From NCBI GenBank assembly GCA_019358985.1, contig JAHHIJ010000034.1:1-64000 (forward strand): 64,000 nucleotides of DNA. Reading direction: 5' to 3'. Both the position numbers and the translations under genes were made by a program. How positions within the stretch are numbered: the first letter of the stretch is position 1; the number at the start of each line of letters is the position of its first letter. The DNA is from Tolypothrix brevis GSE-NOS-MK-07-07A (GTDB lineage Bacteria; Cyanobacteriota; Cyanobacteriia; Cyanobacteriales; Nostocaceae). The notes below the pieces were generated by a model. That model was not told the DNA's origin. It saw only the letters and a program-made list of their open reading frames with translations, and searched no databases. This document shows, piece after piece, positions 9,414 through 18,893 of the stretch.

Positions 9414-10601
9414 TCAAATCACACCAACACGAGGCAGACGATGTTTGAATCCGCAGAGAATTTCCCAAGAAATAGTGTTTAATTGTTCTGCCCAATCGTC
9501 GGCAGAGATTTCTTCTTTTCCCTCTTGCCCAAGTAAGGTAACTATTTCGCCTTCTTGTATATTTGGTATGGCACTAACATCAAGCATTAATTGATCCATC
9601 GTAATTGCACCAATTTGTGGCACTCGTCTGCCTTGAATTAATACTTGCATTTTGCCGGAGAGATTCCGAGGAACTCCATCAGCGTAACCAATACCGACGA
9701 CAGCGAGGCGCATTTCGTGTGGGGCAATAAATTGATGACCGTAGCTAACACCAGTGCCGGCAGCGATGGTTTTGATGTGAGTGACTCGCGCTTTTAATTG
9801 TAAAACTGGCTTGAAGTCGAGACGCGATCGCAAGTGAACAGCTGGTGAAAGTCCGTATATAGCTAATCCTACACGTACCATATCATAATGCAAAGCCGGA
9901 TCACAAAGAGTGGCGGCTGAATTTGCCAAGTGTAAACAAGGTGGTTCTATTCCCAAAGCTTTAATTTGGGCGATCGCCTTCTCAAATCGTTGATGCTGTT
10001 GTATCATCACTTGGGGGTCGAGACTATCTGCCGTTGCCAGGTGAGAATAAATGCTCTTTATTTCTAAATGAGGCAAAGAATGCACTAACTGGACAAACTC
10101 ACCTGCTTGTTGCCAATTTGTGCCTAATCTAGACATTCCCGTGTCTAACTTGATGTGTACGGGAATGGAGCCAGTAAACTTAATCGCTTCTAGGGTATCG
10201 GAAAATATTAGTGCTTGTTTCGGGTTGCACAGTGTTGCTTGAAGTTTCCAATGAGCGATCGCGTGAATTTGCTCTAATGTATGAGTTGCTCCTAAAATCA
10301 AAATTGGAGCTTTAATTCCAGCTTCGCGCAATTGAATTGCCTCTGGAACTGTAGCGACTCCTAACCAACTTGCCCCGGATTGTAACACTGTCTGAGCGAC
10401 TGTTACAGATCCATGTCCATAAGCATCAGCTTTCACCACTGCCATTAACTCAGTATGCGGTGATAACAAACTTCGCAACTGATGTACATTGTGAGACAAA
10501 GCACCTAAATCAATTTCCACCCAAGCGCGTTGCGAGAACCACGCGTAAGTGTCGCAGTGCTGATTTTCCACCACACGAGGAGTTTGCTTGCGACTTAACA
10601 T
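9414..10601 (-). CDS. alr: Alanine racemase
   Basis: PLP enzyme converting L- to D-alanine for peptidoglycan. 395 residues, the usual length with a short N-terminal extension. The PLP lysine lies in AVVKADAYGHG (about residue 58). The catalytic-Tyr loop is GVSYGHQF, and the C-terminal beta domain contains GYADGVPRN and GAITMDQLMLDV. The start is supported by AGGAG about 9 nt upstream of the ATG on the minus strand. Single gene, divergent from the HNH gene. Confidence 0.96.
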   Translation of the reverse strand: MLSRKQTPRVVENQHCDTYAWFSQRAWVEIDLGALSHNVHQLRSLLSPHTELMAVVKADAYGHGSVTVAQTVLQSGASWLGVATVPEAIQLREAGIKAPILILGATHTLEQIHAIAHWKLQATLCNPKQALIFSDTLEAIKFTGSIPVHIKLDTGMSRLGTNWQQAGEFVQLVHSLPHLEIKSIYSHLATADSLDPQVMIQQHQRFEKAIAQIKALGIEPPCLHLANSAATLCDPALHYDMVRVGLAIYGLSPAVHLRSRLDFKPVLQLKARVTHIKTIAAGTGVSYGHQFIAPHEMRLAVVGIGYADGVPRNLSGKMQVLIQGRRVPQIGAITMDQLMLDVSAIPNIQEGEIVTLLGQEGKEEISADDWAEQLNTISWEILCGFKHRLPRVGVI

Positions 10602-10845
10602 TTTTATTTTCTCCTATCACACCATGAACACTCTTTTAACTGTGACTATCTACTTATTTCATCGCTAGAAGCACTCATCAGATTTAATCAGAAAGTTTAC
10701 CTCTCGTTACTTAATTGGCACAACCTGATAATTTGATGCTGGCAAAGTTAATTAAAATATTGTCGGAAGTATAATTTATTCTCATGTTCAAAGCCGAGTA
10801 GAACTGTGTTAATATATGTAAAACTAATACATTGAGCGCTAATCA

Positions 10846-11343
10846 ATGGGGAAGGTTTTAGTCCTTAACGCCTCTTACGAACCGCTCAACATCACAAGCT
10901 GGCGTCGTGCGGTGGTTTTATTGATCAAAGGCAAGGCAGAGCGCGTGGAACACAATGGTAAATTCCTGTATTCGGAATTTCCGCTGCCAACTGTGATCCG
11001 CTTGCGCCATTATGTGCGCGTTCCCTACAAGGAAATTCCTCTTACTCGCCGAAATATCTTGCATCGTGACGGTCACACTTGTCAATACTGCGGCTACGCG
11101 GGAGATGAGTTGACCCTAGACCACGTTTTACCGCGATCGCGTCGTGGCGGCGATACCTGGGATAACATTGTTACGGCTTGTGTCCGCTGCAATGTTAAAA
11201 AAGGCAGCCGCACGCCTCACGAAGCTAACATGCCTTTGCGTCATCCGCCAAGACAGCCTTATAGCAGCCTCTACTTTGAGGTGAGCAAACATCTTAAAAG
11301 TGGACTACACCAAGAGTGGCAAAAATATGTCATAGGACTTTGA
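10846..11343 (+). CDS. HNH endonuclease family protein
   Basis: 165 residues. The zinc-binding HNH fold is seen in the C-terminal half: CQYCG (Cys pair), LTLDHVLPRSRGG-like block with the catalytic His, WDNIVTACVRCNVKKG with the Asn and second Cys pair. The N-terminal block LVLNASYEPLNITSWRRA is typical of a stand-alone HNH family widely conserved in cyanobacteria and other bacteria as a chromosomal gene, not an intron or phage protein. Its cellular role is not known. No Shine-Dalgarno is obvious; start chosen from the conserved MGKVLVLN beginning. Confidence 0.9.
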   Translation: MGKVLVLNASYEPLNITSWRRAVVLLIKGKAERVEHNGKFLYSEFPLPTVIRLRHYVRVPYKEIPLTRRNILHRDGHTCQYCGYAGDELTLDHVLPRSRRGGDTWDNIVTACVRCNVKKGSRTPHEANMPLRHPPRQPYSSLYFEVSKHLKSGLHQEWQKYVIGL

Positions 11344-11499
11344 TAATTATTTTTCCTTTTTAGAACAGTCGGAAGAAAGCAAGGATTTTTGTTGCATATT
11401 CCCAGGACAGAAATTCTAACTTTCCTTTGGGGAATATTTATCGAAAAACTGGGTTTAAAATCCCGTGCTTCGTTTCCCAGCTTTATATTAACAAGTCAG

Positions 11500-11528
11500 A
11501 TCTTATGTGAGAATATACTACATAAGAT
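11500..11528. repeat. Inverted repeat at the presumed left end of the TnpB element
   Basis: Perfect 9-bp arms ATCTTATGT and ACATAAGAT separated by 11 nt, 15 nt before the tnpB start codon. Position fits a subterminal hairpin of an IS200/IS605-type left end, but the exact end of the element is not determined. Confidence 0.5.
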
Positions 11529-11543
11529 TAAACAAATCTATCT

Positions 11544-12776
11544 ATGTTGGTTCTCGAAGCGAAATTACAAGGTAAAATAGAGCAGTACAACCTCATTGAT
11601 GAGGCGATTCGTACTGCTCTGTTTTGTCGTAATAAAGCTCTGAGGTATTGGATAGATAATCGCGGTGCGGGTAGATACGACCTCAATAAGTTCATGGCTG
11701 TGCTTTCCAAAGAGTTTGAATTTGCCAACAAATTGAACTCGCAAGCAAGACAGTCAAGCGCTGAAAGGGCATGGTCAGGCATTGCCAGATTTTTTGACAA
11801 CTGCAAAAAGAAAGTGTCAGGTAAAAAAGGGTATCCAAAATTTAAGAAACGCGGTCACTCAGTTGAGTATAAACAAACTGGATGGAAGCTTTCTGAAGAT
11901 CGGAAACACCTAACTTTGACCGATGGTTTCAAGATTGGCAGACTCAAATTAGTTGGCAGTCGAAATCTAAATTTCTACCAGATTGAGCAAATTAAACGGG
12001 TCAGACTGGTACACCGTGCTGATGGTTACTATGCTCAGTTTTGTGTCGATGTTGACCGTAGAGAAGAGATAGAGCCAACTCAAACCACTATTGGCTTAGA
12101 TGTTGGTTTAAACCATTTCTATACCGACTCCAAAGGTCAAGTTGTCGAAAACCCTAGATATCTTAGAAAATCAGAGCGCCAACTCAAAAAGTTGCAACGC
12201 AAAGTTTCTAAGCGTAAAAAGGGATCGGCTAATCGTAGGAAAGCAATTAAACGATTAGCAAGAAAACATTTGCAAGTAAGTAGGCAGCGTAAAGACTTTG
12301 CGGTAAAGACTGCAAGGTGCGTAGTTCGGTCTAACGACCTGATTGCTTACGAAGATTTGCTTGTTGCGAATATGGTGAGCCAGCGCGTTGGGCGGGTTTC
12401 CCGACTTGAAGCGACTGGCGAACCCGTCAGGGTTAAAAATCACAAACTAGCTAAGTCTATCAGTAATGCAAGCTGGTCAATGTTTCGAGATTGGGTTGAG
12501 TATTTTGGTAAAGTATTTGGGAAAGTCACAGTTGCAGTGCCGCCTCACTATACGAGTCAAAATTGCTCAAATTGTGGTAAGCAAGTGGTCAAAACATTGA
12601 GCCAAAGAACGCATTGCTGTAGGCATTGTGGCACTGCACTAGACCGTGACCACAATGCGGCTCTGAATATCTTAGCTATTGGTCTAAATAGGGTAGGGCA
12701 TACCCAAATTAACGCCTGTGGAGAGTTCGACCTCTACCAAGTTGATGTAAGTCTACTTGGTAAGTTGTCTCACTGA
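11544..12776 (+). CDS. tnpB: TnpB (IS200/IS605-type OrfB), RNA-guided nuclease family, with an in-frame insertion
   Basis: 410 residues. The N-terminal helical domain is followed by a split RuvC nuclease: Asp in IGLDVGLNHF, Glu in LIAYEDLL, Asp in LDRDHNAALN. A four-Cys zinc finger (CSNCG and CRHCG) lies between the last two, so the catalytic residues are intact. No tnpA is present, so the element is non-autonomous for transposition. Between YEDL and NHKLAKSI the protein has about 19 extra residues encoded by a GC-rich interspersed repeat (12375-12431). That position lies between two RuvC motifs, so activity is uncertain. TnpB proteins of this family use an omega RNA from the 3' end of the element. 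Confidence 0.93.
   Translation: MLVLEAKLQGKIEQYNLIDEAIRTALFCRNKALRYWIDNRGAGRYDLNKFMAVLSKEFEFANKLNSQARQSSAERAWSGIARFFDNCKKKVSGKKGYPKFKKRGHSVEYKQTGWKLSEDRKHLTLTDGFKIGRLKLVGSRNLNFYQIEQIKRVRLVHRADGYYAQFCVDVDRREEIEPTQTTIGLDVGLNHFYTDSKGQVVENPRYLRKSERQLKKLQRKVSKRKKGSANRRKAIKRLARKHLQVSRQRKDFAVKTARCVVRSNDLIAYEDLLVANMVSQRVGRVSRLEATGEPVRVKNHKLAKSISNASWSMFRDWVEYFGKVFGKVTVAVPPHYTSQNCSNCGKQVVKTLSQRTHCCRHCGTALDRDHNAALNILAIGLNRVGHTQINACGEFDLYQVDVSLLGKLSH
12375..12431. repeat. GC-rich interspersed repeat inserted in frame in tnpB
   Basis: 57 bp (19 codons), much more GC-rich than the surrounding gene, with short self-complementary arms CGGGTT/AACCCG. It adds residues RVGRVSRLEATGEP at a site where related TnpB proteins run directly from YEDL to NHKLAKSI. 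Identification as a mobile repeat is from family comparison by memory. Confidence 0.65.
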
Positions 12777-12822
12777 ATCAGGAATCCCCGTCACAGAGAG
12801 TGCGGGGAGTGTCAATGGTATA
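12777..12822 (+). ncRNA. Right end of TnpB element with omega-RNA terminal hairpin
   Basis: Directly after the tnpB stop, TCCCCG and CGGGGA pair, with CAC/GTG extending the stem around an AGAGA loop (12784-12808); the element appears to end at about AGTGTCAA. This is the place and shape of the IS605-type right-end hairpin, which also forms the 3' scaffold of the omega RNA. The guide would be copied from the flank immediately downstream. Confidence 0.6.
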
Positions 12823-12888
12823 CTATTTTTACCAGGTAAAGTTAATCAACCTGTCTAAAAAACCCAGTAATCTAAACGGTTAATTCGC

Positions 12889-12915
12889 TTACCTTCTCCC
12901 AAAGGGAGAAGGTAA
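12889..12915 (+). promoter_or_regulatory. Hairpin masking the ribosome binding site of the DHH gene
   Basis: Perfect 12-bp arms TTACCTTCTCCC and GGGAGAAGGTAA with a 3-nt AAA loop. The 3' arm contains the purine-rich Shine-Dalgarno-like GGGAGAAGG and ends on the A of the ATG at 12915. If transcribed, the fold would hide the initiation region. It may be a regulator or only an inserted repeat that now supplies the start. Confidence 0.5.
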
Positions 12916-14255
12916 TGCCAAGACAATCGAAGATATGGGGTTCTATTCCATACCCAGGAATAGGTAAAATATTTAGTGTCAAGCAATTAAATTCTCCCCC
13001 TACTCACTTGAAAAGCTTGTCATTGACTTCGGAAGTCAACCCTGATGATTTGGAAATAAACTCGGAAGCGATTGAGCTTCCAACCACAAAGCCGTCCTTT
13101 GTGACAAATGACGGAAATAATTCTTCAGCTGGACGTAATAGCCAGGTGAATCAGAAATCAGAAGAGTTGCGTCATACCCTTACAGCACACCGACACGATC
13201 GCCAGCTGGTAATTCTACAAGATTTTCCTGACCCTGATGCTCTTTCTTGTGCTTGGGCTTACCAATTAATTGCCCAGCAGTACGATATAAAATGTGAAAT
13301 AATTTACGCGGGCACACTCTCCCACCAAGAAAACATTGCCTTAGTCAAGCTGACAGGTTTACCAGCACAGCGTTGGTCAGTGCAAACCCTGAAAAGTAAA
13401 GATTTGTCATCTTATCAAGGTTTCGTATTAATCGATAACCAAGGAACGACTAGTCAACTATTGCCAGTAGTGCAGCAGGCAGGAATGCCACTAGTAGCGG
13501 TCATTGATCATCATAGTTCACAAGGGGATCTCAAGTCAGAATTTATTGACATCCGTCCTTTTGTGCGAGCAACGGCAACGATTTTTACGCAGTACTTACA
13601 AGCGGGGTTATTGACCTTAGATAATGGCACAAATCAGCACATAAAGTGTGCTACTGCCTTGATGCATGGCTTGCGATCTGATACAAATCGACTGATGCAA
13701 GCGCAAGAAGAGGACTTTATGGCAGCTGCGTATCTAAGTCGATTTTGTGATGTACAATTGCTGAACGCAGTACTACAGGCAAATCGTTCCAAGCCAGTGA
13801 TGGATGTGATTGAGCGATCGCTAAAAAATCGCATCGTCAAAAATAACTTTTCCATTGCAGGTGTGGGGTACATACGCTACGATGACCGCGATGCCATCCC
13901 CCAAGCGGCTGATTTTTTAGTCACAGAAGAAAACGTTCATACCGCCGTAGTTTACGGCATTGTTCACGACGAAGATGAGGAAATCGAAGTAGTTGTAGGT
14001 TCTTTGAGAACTACCAAACTTACTTTAGATCCCGACGAGTTTATCAAAGAAGCCTTTGGGCAAGATAGTACCGGACGCTTCTTTGGTGGTGGGAGAACCA
14101 GCGCAGGTGGATTTGAGATTCCGATGGGTTTCTTATCGGGATGCAACGAAAATTCTCCCTATGCGAAGATGAAATGGGAAGTCTTCGATGCCCAAATTAA
14201 ACAGAAGTTGTGGCGGTTGGTGAATCCTAAAGATCATTTGATTCAATCTGAGTAG
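12915..14255 (+). CDS. DHH-family phosphoesterase (NrnA/RecJ-like)
   Basis: Predicted nuclease or phosphatase of the DHH superfamily acting on short oligonucleotides or phosphoadenosine compounds. The DHH core starts near residue 92: FPDPDALSCAW (first metal-binding Asp residues), VLIDN (Asp), VIDHHSS (DHH motif), followed by a DHHA1-type C-terminus with FFGGGRTSAGGFEIP. The first about 85 residues are low-complexity with no recognisable domain. The start at 12915 is uncertain: the TnpB element ends only 90 bp upstream and a perfect hairpin covers the start, so the native 5' end may have been replaced. The gene precedes sixA by 101 bp on the same strand. Confidence 0.85.
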   Translation: MPRQSKIWGSIPYPGIGKIFSVKQLNSPPTHLKSLSLTSEVNPDDLEINSEAIELPTTKPSFVTNDGNNSSAGRNSQVNQKSEELRHTLTAHRHDRQLVILQDFPDPDALSCAWAYQLIAQQYDIKCEIIYAGTLSHQENIALVKLTGLPAQRWSVQTLKSKDLSSYQGFVLIDNQGTTSQLLPVVQQAGMPLVAVIDHHSSQGDLKSEFIDIRPFVRATATIFTQYLQAGLLTLDNGTNQHIKCATALMHGLRSDTNRLMQAQEEDFMAAAYLSRFCDVQLLNAVLQANRSKPVMDVIERSLKNRIVKNNFSIAGVGYIRYDDRDAIPQAADFLVTEENVHTAVVYGIVHDEDEEIEVVVGSLRTTKLTLDPDEFIKEAFGQDSTGRFFGGGRTSAGGFEIPMGFLSGCNENSPYAKMKWEVFDAQIKQKLWRLVNPKDHLIQSE

Positions 14256-14356
14256 GGATAGTGGGTAGTGGGTAGTGGGTAGTTGATAGTAGATAATTAA
14301 TAACTGTTGACTGTTAAACGTCAACGCACCCACTATCAATTAATAACTAACAACCT
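14256..14356. repeat. Heptamer short tandem repeats (STRR-like)
   Basis: Four heptamer-spaced GTAGTGG-type units followed by related AGTTGATAGTAGATAATTAATAA stretches split over the DHH-sixA gap. Such heptamer arrays are typical of filamentous cyanobacteria; no coding content. Confidence 0.6.
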
Positions 14357-14851
14357 GTGGAACTGTACTTAATTCGTCATGGGATCGCCGAATCGGGTGG
14401 AGCTGATATTACAGATGAAGAGCGATCGCTTACCAAAGAAGGGCGACAAAAAACTGATAAAATTGCCCAACGACTGAAAATGTTGGGTTTATACTTTGAT
14501 TTGATTGCCACCAGTCCCTTAGTACGCGCTCGTCAAACCGCAGAAATCCTCATTGCCACCGGACTAAGTTCGCAAATGGAAGAATGTACCCACCTTGGCT
14601 TTGATAGCGATATTCATAGTTGGGTTCGGGACTGGTTAGAACCAAGAAATTATTCACCGCAAACGCAACTAGCGCTGGTTGGACATGAACCTTGTTTGAG
14701 CGAATGGGCGGAAATTCTCCTTTGGGGTGATGCAAAAGGAAGTTTAGTCCTCAAAAAAGCAGGTATGATCGGAATAAAACTACCAGAAAAAGGCTCATAT
14801 CTGGGTCGTAGTCAGATGTTTTGGTTGACACCACCCAAGTATTTGCTATAA
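14357..14851 (+). CDS. sixA: SixA-like phosphohistidine phosphatase
   Basis: Histidine-phosphatase superfamily member of 164 residues. The catalytic motif LIRHGIAE is at residues 4-11, the second-Arg region is TSPLVRARQTAEIL, and the distal His is in LVGHEPCLSEWA. Family members remove phosphate from phospho-histidine on Hpt-type proteins, but the substrate here is unknown. The start is GTG, chosen because the RHG motif normally lies at residues 6-9. Located 101 bp after the DHH gene. Confidence 0.88.
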   Translation: MELYLIRHGIAESGGADITDEERSLTKEGRQKTDKIAQRLKMLGLYFDLIATSPLVRARQTAEILIATGLSSQMEECTHLGFDSDIHSWVRDWLEPRNYSPQTQLALVGHEPCLSEWAEILLWGDAKGSLVLKKAGMIGIKLPEKGSYLGRSQMFWLTPPKYLL

Positions 14852-14963
14852 CGGTTTCTTTATAGTTTTAAAACGACTATGGTTACAAGAGATACTGTTA
14901 TGACGATAACATTTTCTGGTAATTTAACCTCAGCAAAACTTTCATAAAACAGATGGTGTTGCC

Positions 14964-16100
14964 ATGATGGTGTGCGAATATAAGCCCGGTTTGGAAGGCA
15001 TTCCCGCCGCCCAATCCAGTATCAGCTGTGTTGACGGGCAAAAGGGAATACTAGAGTATCGTGGCATCAGAATTGAGGAACTAGCAGAAAAAAGTACATT
15101 TCTGGAAACTGCTTATTTGTTAATCTGGGGTCAATTGCCCACGTCAGAAGAACTAAAAGAGTTTGAGCATGAAGTTCGCCACCATAGACGGATAAAATAC
15201 CGCATCCGCGACATGATGAAATGCTTTCCAGAAAGCGGTCATCCAATGGATGCTCTGCAAGCCTCAGCCGCAGCTTTAGGCTTGTTTTATTCGCGCCGCG
15301 ACTTACATAACCCTATCTACATTCGGGATGCAGTGGTTCGCTTGTTGGCAACCATTCCGACAATGGTAGCAGCGTTTCAGTTAATGCGAAAAGGTAACGA
15401 TCCGGTGCGTCCTCGCGATGACCTGGATTACTCCGCTAACTTTCTCTATATGTTGAGCGAGAAAGAACCCGATCCGCTAGCGGCGCGAATTTTTGATGTC
15501 TGCTTGATACTTCATGCCGAGCATACAATGAATGCCTCCACCTTCAGTGCGAGGGTGACAGCTTCTACCTTAACTGACCCTTACGCCGTGGTTGCCAGTG
15601 CAGTCGGAACCTTGGGAGGACCCTTGCACGGTGGGGCAAACGAAGAAGTAATTCAGATGTTAGAAGAAATTGGCTCGGTAGCAAACGTGCGTCCCTACTT
15701 AGAAGATTGTCTGCAACGCAAAGCCAAAATTATGGGCTTTGGACATCGTGTTTACAAAGTGAAAGACCCACGAGCCACGATTTTGCAAGACTTAGCACAG
15801 CAATTGTTTGCGAAGTTCGGCAGTGACAAGCACTATGACATCGCCGTGGAGATGGAACGGGTGGTAGAAGAAAAACTCGGTCACAAAGGAATTTATCCTA
15901 ATGTTGACTTTTATTCGGGTTTAGTGTATGCCAAATTAGGAATTCCTACAGATTTGTTTACACCAATATTTGCGATCGCTCGTGTTACCGGTTGGTTAGC
16001 TCACTGGAAAGAACAACTCGCAGAAAACCGCATTTTTCGTCCTACCCAAGTTTACAACGGTCTGCACGAAATTGCTTACACCGCTATTGAAGAACGTTAG
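14964..16100 (+). CDS. gltA: Citrate synthase
   Basis: Condenses oxaloacetate and acetyl-CoA into citrate, feeding 2-oxoglutarate for nitrogen assimilation in cyanobacteria. 378 residues, the short form without a long N-terminal domain. Catalytic His regions LHAEHTMNAS and GGPLHGGANEEV, the GFGHRVYK block and the catalytic Asp in NVDFYSGLVY are all present. Start at the first of two consecutive ATG codons; either could be used. Followed by a G-rich/C-rich inverted spacer. Confidence 0.96.
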   Translation: MMVCEYKPGLEGIPAAQSSISCVDGQKGILEYRGIRIEELAEKSTFLETAYLLIWGQLPTSEELKEFEHEVRHHRRIKYRIRDMMKCFPESGHPMDALQASAAALGLFYSRRDLHNPIYIRDAVVRLLATIPTMVAAFQLMRKGNDPVRPRDDLDYSANFLYMLSEKEPDPLAARIFDVCLILHAEHTMNASTFSARVTASTLTDPYAVVASAVGTLGGPLHGGANEEVIQMLEEIGSVANVRPYLEDCLQRKAKIMGFGHRVYKVKDPRATILQDLAQQLFAKFGSDKHYDIAVEMERVVEEKLGHKGIYPNVDFYSGLVYAKLGIPTDLFTPIFAIARVTGWLAHWKEQLAENRIFRPTQVYNGLHEIAYTAIEER

Positions 16101-16400
16101 AAGGAGTGGGAGAGGGGGGGATGGGGAGAGGGGGGAAAGAAGAATTATTCTCCTTGTCCTCCACTCCCCCACTCCTCCACTCCCCCACTCCCCCATGCCC
16201 TCAATCATTACCATAAGTAAAACTTCTCATCAGTAAAAGGAGGGCAAAAACCATCCAACGATATACTAGGCATGGGAATTAGCAATAAATCTTCAATCAA
16301 GCGTCAACAAGAGCAGAATTATTAATGGAAAAATTTACAAATATTAACTCAAATTAATAGTTGTAAATTACTAAGAGTCAATGACTTCAACAACGGAAAA
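16101..16400. other. gltA-ndhA intergenic region with G-rich/C-rich repeats
   Basis: A run of GGGGAG-type repeats (16103-16137) and its complementary CTCCCCCAC run (16160-16197) can form a long imperfect hairpin after gltA, a likely terminator. The remaining 200 bp is AT-rich and should contain the ndhA promoter; no specific element is assigned. Confidence 0.55.
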
Positions 16401-17519
16401 ATGAATCCAGGAATTGATCTCCAAGGAACTTTTATTAAATCCCTCATGGATTTGGGGCTACCATCCGGTACAGCCAAAGCAATTTGGATGCCCCTGCCGA
16501 TGATATTGATGCTCATTGGGGCAACAGTTGGTGTGCTGGTTTGTGTTTGGCTGGAAAGGAAGATTTCCGCAGCCGCACAGCAGCGGATTGGACCTGAATA
16601 CATAGGACCTTTAGGTTTGTTGGCTCCTGTAGCTGATGGTCTGAAGTTGGTATTCAAAGAAGATGTAGTGCCTGCTCAGGCTGACCCCTGGCTGTTTACC
16701 CTCGGTCCAATCATCGTTGTATTACCAGTATTTCTGTCATATTTGATTGTGCCTTTTGGACAGAATATTCTGATTAGCAATATTGGCACAGGTGTCTTTT
16801 TGTGGATCGCTTTGTCTAGTATTCAGCCCATTGGTTTGCTGATGGCTGGTTATGCCTCAAATAACAAATACTCCCTCTTAGGGGGGTTGCGGGCAGCAGC
16901 GCAATCGATTAGTTATGAGATTCCTTTGGCGTTATCGGTGTTAGCGATCGTTATGATGTCTAACAGCCTCAGCACCGTTGATATCGTCAATCAACAATCC
17001 GGTTACGGCATCTTGGGATGGAACATTTGGCGGCAACCAGTCGGTTTCATCATCTTTTGGATATCCGCGCTAGCCGAATGTGAAAGATTGCCCTTTGACT
17101 TACCCGAAGCGGAAGAAGAACTAGTAGCAGGTTATCAGACTGAATATTCTGGGATGAAATTCGCCTTATTCTACCTCAGTTCTTATGTCAACCTGGTGCT
17201 TTCTGCTTTGCTAGTATCAGTTTTATACCTGGGTGGCTGGGATTTTCCCATTTCACTTAACTTGATTGCTGGTTGGGTAGGAGTCAGCGAAACTAATCCC
17301 GTATTGCAGATCATCGATGCCTCACTAGGCATCACCATGACCTTACTTAAGGCTTACTTCCTAGTCTTTCTCGCAATTCTCTTGCGCTGGACAGTTCCAC
17401 GGGTTCGCATTGACCAATTGCTAGATTTAGGATGGAAATTCTTACTACCAATTGCATTGGTTAACCTTCTATTAACCGCTGCCTTGAAACTAGCCTTTCC
17501 CGTTGCTTTTGGCGGCTAA
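16401..17519 (+). CDS. ndhA: NDH-1 subunit NdhA
   Basis: Membrane subunit of the cyanobacterial NAD(P)H dehydrogenase-like complex 1, at the junction of the membrane arm and the Q module. 372 residues with about eight hydrophobic segments. The family blocks [20 protein letters not shown] and GLKLVFKED are present, and [20 protein letters not shown] forms the conserved loop near the quinone site. First gene of ndhA-ndhI-ndhG-ndhE. Confidence 0.97.
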   Translation: MNPGIDLQGTFIKSLMDLGLPSGTAKAIWMPLPMILMLIGATVGVLVCVWLERKISAAAQQRIGPEYIGPLGLLAPVADGLKLVFKEDVVPAQADPWLFTLGPIIVVLPVFLSYLIVPFGQNILISNIGTGVFLWIALSSIQPIGLLMAGYASNNKYSLLGGLRAAAQSISYEIPLALSVLAIVMMSNSLSTVDIVNQQSGYGILGWNIWRQPVGFIIFWISALAECERLPFDLPEAEEELVAGYQTEYSGMKFALFYLSSYVNLVLSALLVSVLYLGGWDFPISLNLIAGWVGVSETNPVLQIIDASLGITMTLLKAYFLVFLAILLRWTVPRVRIDQLLDLGWKFLLPIALVNLLLTAALKLAFPVAFGG

Positions 17520-17549
17520 ACCAACCAAAATTGAAGAGAGAGACACAAA

Positions 17550-18125
17550 ATGTTAAAGTTCCTAAAACAAGTTGGTGATTACGCCAAAGAAACAGTACAA
17601 GCGGCTCGTCACATTGGTCAAGGTTTGTCTGTCACCTTCGACCACATGCAACGGCGTCCAATAACCGTCCAGTATCCTTACGAAAAGCTGATTCTCGGTG
17701 AGCGGTTTCGCGGTAGAATTCACTTTGAATTTGATAAGTGTATTGCTTGCGAAGTTTGTGTCCGTGTTTGTCCAATTAACTTGCCTGTAGTTGATTGGGA
17801 ATACGACAAGGCAAGCAAAAAGAAAAAGCTCAACCACTACAGCATCGACTTTGGAGTTTGTATCTTCTGCGGTAACTGCGTGGAATATTGCCCAACTAAC
17901 TGTTTATCGATGACAGAAGAGTATGAGCTTTCCACATACGATCGCCATGAATTAAACTATGACAGCGTGGCTCTAGGTCGTTTGCCTTACAAAGTTACAG
18001 ATGACCCAATGGTAACACCACTACGCGAACTGGTTTACCTACCTAAAGGCGTGATGGAACCCCACGGTTTGCCAGCAGATGCACCCCGCGCCGGTGCCCG
18101 TCCAGAAGACCTTGTGGAACAGTAA
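17550..18125 (+). CDS. ndhI: NDH-1 subunit NdhI (2[4Fe-4S] ferredoxin-like)
   Basis: Peripheral-arm subunit carrying two 4Fe-4S clusters that relay electrons to plastoquinone. Two Cys motifs are complete: [12 protein letters not shown] and [12 protein letters not shown]. 191 residues, typical of cyanobacteria. A purine-rich AGAGAGA lies upstream of the ATG, and the gap after ndhA is 30 bp. Confidence 0.97.
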   Translation: MLKFLKQVGDYAKETVQAARHIGQGLSVTFDHMQRRPITVQYPYEKLILGERFRGRIHFEFDKCIACEVCVRVCPINLPVVDWEYDKASKKKKLNHYSIDFGVCIFCGNCVEYCPTNCLSMTEEYELSTYDRHELNYDSVALGRLPYKVTDDPMVTPLRELVYLPKGVMEPHGLPADAPRAGARPEDLVEQ

Positions 18126-18234
18126 AAATCACTTTAATTAGTCCATAGTCAACAGTCCAAAGTCAAGAGTTTTTGACTAATGACTAATGACTAGTGACCA
18201 TTGACCATTGACCATTGACAGAGGACAAAAAACA
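18126..18234. repeat. Heptamer repeats in the ndhI-ndhG gap
   Basis: Series of GACTAAT- and GACCATT-type heptamers (for example three GACCATT units at 18194-18218). They extend to the ribosome binding site of ndhG and create a spurious upstream start. Confidence 0.65.
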
Positions 18235-18882
18235 GTGAATCTAGCGGAAGGAGTACAAATAGTTTCCTTTGGCATACTGGCGGTGATGATGGTAGGATCA
18301 GCCCTTGGTGTAGTGCTGTTCTCAAACATCGTTTATTCTGCTTTTATGTTGGCAGGCGTTTTTATTAGTATTGCTGGCTTGTATCTGTTGCTGAATGGTG
18401 ACTTCGTAGCCTCAGCGCAATTGCTAGTTTACGTCGGTGCGGTGAACGTGCTGATTTTATTTGCCATTATGTTGGTAAATAAACGAGAAGATTTTGTGCC
18501 GCTTCCCAATGCTTGGATACGTAAAGCACTAACGGGGGTAGTCAGTCTAGGATTATTTACCCTGTTAAGTACGATGGTCTTAGCGACACCTTGGAGTCAC
18601 TCAACTCCTGTTATTGGTGGTGAAAGTTCTACCGTTTTAATTGGTGAGCATTTATTTACTGACTTTTTGCTACCTTTTGAACTCGCTTCCATTTTATTGC
18701 TGATAGCAATGGTGGGAGCAATTATTTTGGCGCGTCGCGAGTATTTGCCAGAGCCATTATCATCTGGATTGCCGCAAACCATTTTAACTTTGCCAGAACG
18801 CCCCAGAGAACTGGTATCGGCTGGTACTAGTACTGACTCAGATGGTACTGATATTAATCGTGGTGGTTCTCGTCGCGAATAA
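18235..18882 (+). CDS. ndhG: NDH-1 subunit NdhG
   Basis: NuoJ-like membrane subunit of NDH-1 with five hydrophobic segments; QLLVYVGAVNVLILFAIML is the characteristic third helix with its pi-bulge region. The GTG at 18235 is chosen as start because a GAGG sits about 10 nt upstream and cyanobacterial NdhG begins with NLAEGVQ. The in-frame codons further upstream are heptamer repeat. 215 residues from this start. Serine/threonine-rich tail of about 20 residues at the C-terminus. Confidence 0.93.
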   Translation: MNLAEGVQIVSFGILAVMMVGSALGVVLFSNIVYSAFMLAGVFISIAGLYLLLNGDFVASAQLLVYVGAVNVLILFAIMLVNKREDFVPLPNAWIRKALTGVVSLGLFTLLSTMVLATPWSHSTPVIGGESSTVLIGEHLFTDFLLPFELASILLLIAMVGAIILARREYLPEPLSSGLPQTILTLPERPRELVSAGTSTDSDGTDINRGGSRRE

Positions 18883-18893
18883 TTGATAACTTT

